Of a stretch of DNA of 42,168 bases, positions 40,638 to 42,168 are shown one piece after another. The position numbers were made by a program, and so were the translations under genes. Where the stretch lies: the NCBI GenBank assembly GCA_937998645.1, contig CALLCZ010000012.1:1-42168 (forward strand). The letters are read 5' to 3'. The notes below the pieces were generated by a model. The model had not been told where the DNA came from and ran no database searches. It saw nothing but the letters and a program-made list of their open reading frames with translations. The number at the start of each line of letters is the position of its first letter. Within the stretch, counting starts at the first letter, position 1. The stretch comes from an uncultured Gammaproteobacteria bacterium. GTDB taxonomy: Bacteria; Pseudomonadota; Gammaproteobacteria; SZUA-229.

Positions 40638-41485
40638 TCAATCGCTTTACCAAAGCCATCGTCATACTGACGCTAATCACGGCTGTAGCCGCCTGCTCAT
40701 TCAAAACAGTTTATAACCGGCTGGACTACCTGATACCGGAATATGTCGAGGGCATGGTAACGCTCGATGATGTGCTCGAGGAAAAACTGGAACAGAGCAC
40801 GCTGGTGCTGCTCGAATGGCACCGCAATACCCAGTTAAAACAGTATGCTGACTGGCTGAGCGCATTACAGCGTGATATGGCTACACAACTCACGGAACAA
40901 CAAGTAGAACAGCGTATTACTGAAATGGACCGGTTCTGGCGCTCGCTCTCCGCGAAGGTCAATGACGAGATGGCTCACCTGCTGCCTTTGCTGAATAAAG
41001 AACAGCTGGATGAGCTATTCATGAATATCGATGATACCAATGATGAATTTCGTGAAGAATTTGTCGATCTGAATGAAGAACAACGCATTGAAGACTACTT
41101 TGAGCGCATATCCGATACTTATCAGAGCTGGATCGGTGAGTTGACGGATGAACAGCAGCGTAATGTGGAACATGCCGCGACAGAACTGGCCAGTACAGCA
41201 GAGCTGAGACTGCAACGGCGACTGCAGTGGCAGCACGGCATTCGGGAAATCCTGGCTGAAGAGGATACAGTACAAAACAAGACAGATCGTTTGCGCCAGT
41301 TCCTCGCAGGATTTGAAGATATCGATGATGAAACCATGAAAGAAAAATCGGAGATAAACAGGGGCATTATTGTGCGCCTGACAGTTCAGATTTCACACAG
41401 TATGACGGAAGATCAACAAGCCCATTTCATCAGCAAGACAAATGACTATATCCGTATGCTTACGGAACTGGCTGAAAACCGGTAG
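40634..41485 (+). CDS. DUF6279-like lipoprotein
   Basis: The 283-residue product begins MINRFTKAIVILTLITAVAACSF, a lipoprotein signal with the lipid-accepting Cys at 21. It continues TVYNRLDYLIPEYVEGMVTLDD, the segment typical of DUF6279-type lipoproteins. The remainder is almost entirely charged amphipathic helix with high Glu/Gln/Leu content (possible coiled coils near 85-120 and 170-215). No enzymatic motif is visible. It is last in the VOC-amidohydrolase-lipoprotein operon and is followed by repeat sequences. Confidence 0.83.
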   Translation: MINRFTKAIVILTLITAVAACSFKTVYNRLDYLIPEYVEGMVTLDDVLEEKLEQSTLVLLEWHRNTQLKQYADWLSALQRDMATQLTEQQVEQRITEMDRFWRSLSAKVNDEMAHLLPLLNKEQLDELFMNIDDTNDEFREEFVDLNEEQRIEDYFERISDTYQSWIGELTDEQQRNVEHAATELASTAELRLQRRLQWQHGIREILAEEDTVQNKTDRLRQFLAGFEDIDDETMKEKSEINRGIIVRLTVQISHSMTEDQQAHFISKTNDYIRMLTELAENR

Positions 41486-41502
41486 TAACAACCAGGCATT
41501 TA

Positions 41503-41539
41503 TTTTAGCCGCAAAGCACGCAAACATCGCAAAAGTAAT
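41503..41539. repeat. Solitary outer-arm-like half repeat
   Basis: TTTTAGCCGCAAAGCACGCA and the following AACATCGCAAAAG resemble a single, worn outer arm of the CGCAAAG type, without a partner arm nearby. It lies 18 bp after the lipoprotein stop and about 70 bp before copy F. Confidence 0.5.
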
Positions 41540-41611
41540 ATGCCGGTAACGGCGAACAATTGTTTTGTCAGTACAGTCGAGATTGGCTATATAGAAAAGG
41601 CTATAGAGATT

Positions 41612-41717
41612 TACTCTCGCAGAGACGCAGAGAACGCAAAGAAAGATGTATATTCCAATACATTCTTTGTAAAAAATCACATGTTACCTCGGCGTTCTCT
41701 GCGCCTCTGCGAGAAAA
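41612..41717. repeat. Inverted repeat, copy F (convergent junction, no REP core)
   Basis: The left arm (41612-41642) starts TACTCTCGCAGAGACGCAGA. The right arm (41691-41717) is GGCGTTCTCTGCGCCTCTGC plus GAGAAAA. The 48-bp centre is AT-rich and lacks the REP-type inner pair. It lies in the 362-bp gap between the lipoprotein gene and the convergent esterase gene. Frames crossing this gap run through repeat sequence and are not genes. Confidence 0.88.
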
Positions 41718-41847
41718 CAGGATGTTAAACTTTCAGCATTGGCTGGTGTGTCGGCCAGGTGAAAATATGCAGCAACTGTCAGATCAAGTCGGAAACAGTA
41801 CACCTTGTCCCGGCCTACTGCTGACATCACTATTAACTGTTAACTAT

Positions 41848-42168
41848 TCACTGCTTTACAAGCATTTGCTCAAGCCCCACCCATACATTCTGCATAATCT
41901 GCGGTTGCGCTTCCGCTTTCGGGTGAATACCGTCTTCCTGCATCAGCTCGCGGTTTTCGGCGACCTGGTCGAGCATGCGCGGTACCAGTGGAATGCCATA
42001 GCGTTCTGACAATCGCTGGTAGAGTGAAGCGAACTGTTCAATGTATACAGGCCCGTAATTGGGCGGCAAACGCACAGCTGACAGCAATACCCGTGCGCCG
42101 TTTTTCTGGCAACGTTCGATGATGCTGGACAGGCTGCTTTCTATTTCGCTGAATGCGAGTCCGCGCAA
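41848..42168 (-). CDS. TesA-like SGNH esterase/lysophospholipase, C-terminal part (partial)
   Basis: The frame is open to the window edge, so the N-terminal half with the catalytic GDS Ser is outside. The visible part begins LRGL, which follows the block III GGND-G motif in TesA. It ends with the catalytic Asp-His block V as EDGIHPKAEAQPQIMQNVWVGLEQML, and includes the typical VRLPPNYGPVYIEQFASLY. TesA is a periplasmic arylesterase/thioesterase/lysophospholipase. No downstream partner is visible; it converges on the lipoprotein operon. Confidence 0.85.
   Translation of the reverse strand: MRGLAFSEIESSLSSIIERCQKNGARVLLSAVRLPPNYGPVYIEQFASLYQRLSERYGIPLVPRMLDQVAENRELMQEDGIHPKAEAQPQIMQNVWVGLEQMLVKQ

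Noticed and set aside
41560..42009. Plus-strand frame of 149 codons at the window end
   Set aside because: It consists of repeat copy F and the antisense of the TesA-like gene.
1..42168. Search for tRNA, rRNA, integrase, transposase or attachment sites
   Set aside because: None recognised; the only mobile-like sequences are the non-coding palindromic repeats.

Overview
The window is a chromosomal segment of a Gram-negative bacterium, most likely an uncultured or little-studied gammaproteobacterium. The evidence is the msbA-lpxK-ycaR-kdsB lipid A/KDO order, a fused RlmKL, an Rsd/AlgQ homologue, an MltF-type transglycosylase and LolCDE-like genes. I see no rRNA, tRNA, CRISPR array, prophage or insertion sequence. 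Genus-level assignment is not possible by eye.

Layout. 1-2.5 kb: end of msbA, then lpxK, a small Trm112/YcaR protein and kdsB, tightly packed. 2.9-7.4 kb: rlmKL, rsd (minus strand), a two-helix membrane protein and an exported DsrE-like protein. 7.5-26 kb: a dense phosphate/polyphosphate region. It holds a CYTH phosphohydrolase, a methyltransferase, ppk1, a CHAD protein with a worn-out CYTH domain, a ParA-type ATPase, a Pst phosphate importer (pstS, phoU fusion, pstC, pstA and two different pstB genes), a histidine phosphatase, a two-domain PPK2, a 2-phosphoglycerate kinase-like protein, a Na/Pi cotransporter with a PhoU-like tail, and a SixA phosphatase. 26-31.6 kb: envelope genes (outer-membrane barrel, membrane-anchored M16 peptidase, MltF-type lytic transglycosylase, seven-bladed propeller lipoprotein). 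31.8-37 kb: a five-gene operon that looks like a second, dedicated Lol-type exporter with its own LolA-like carrier and outer-membrane barrel. 37.3-42.2 kb: a small unknown protein divergent from a CarH/LitR-like B12-binding MerR regulator, an exported glutathione peroxidase, a VOC protein, an amidohydrolase, a DUF6279-like lipoprotein and the end of a TesA-like esterase.

The most unusual content is the Pst system. Its two ATPases are degenerate in complementary ways. PstB1 keeps the LSGGQ signature but has lost the Q-loop Gln and switch His. PstB2 keeps Walker A/B, Q-loop and His but has lost the signature. Together they would form an asymmetric heterodimer with one competent ATP site. The neighbouring PhoU is fused to a low-molecular-weight phosphatase fold whose catalytic Cys and Arg are both replaced. 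A Pho-box-like site precedes pstS.

A second theme is a family of nested inverted repeats: outer arms built of CGCAGAG units, inner arms of REP type. Six copies are present, and four sit exactly between convergent genes, where they may act as bidirectional terminators.
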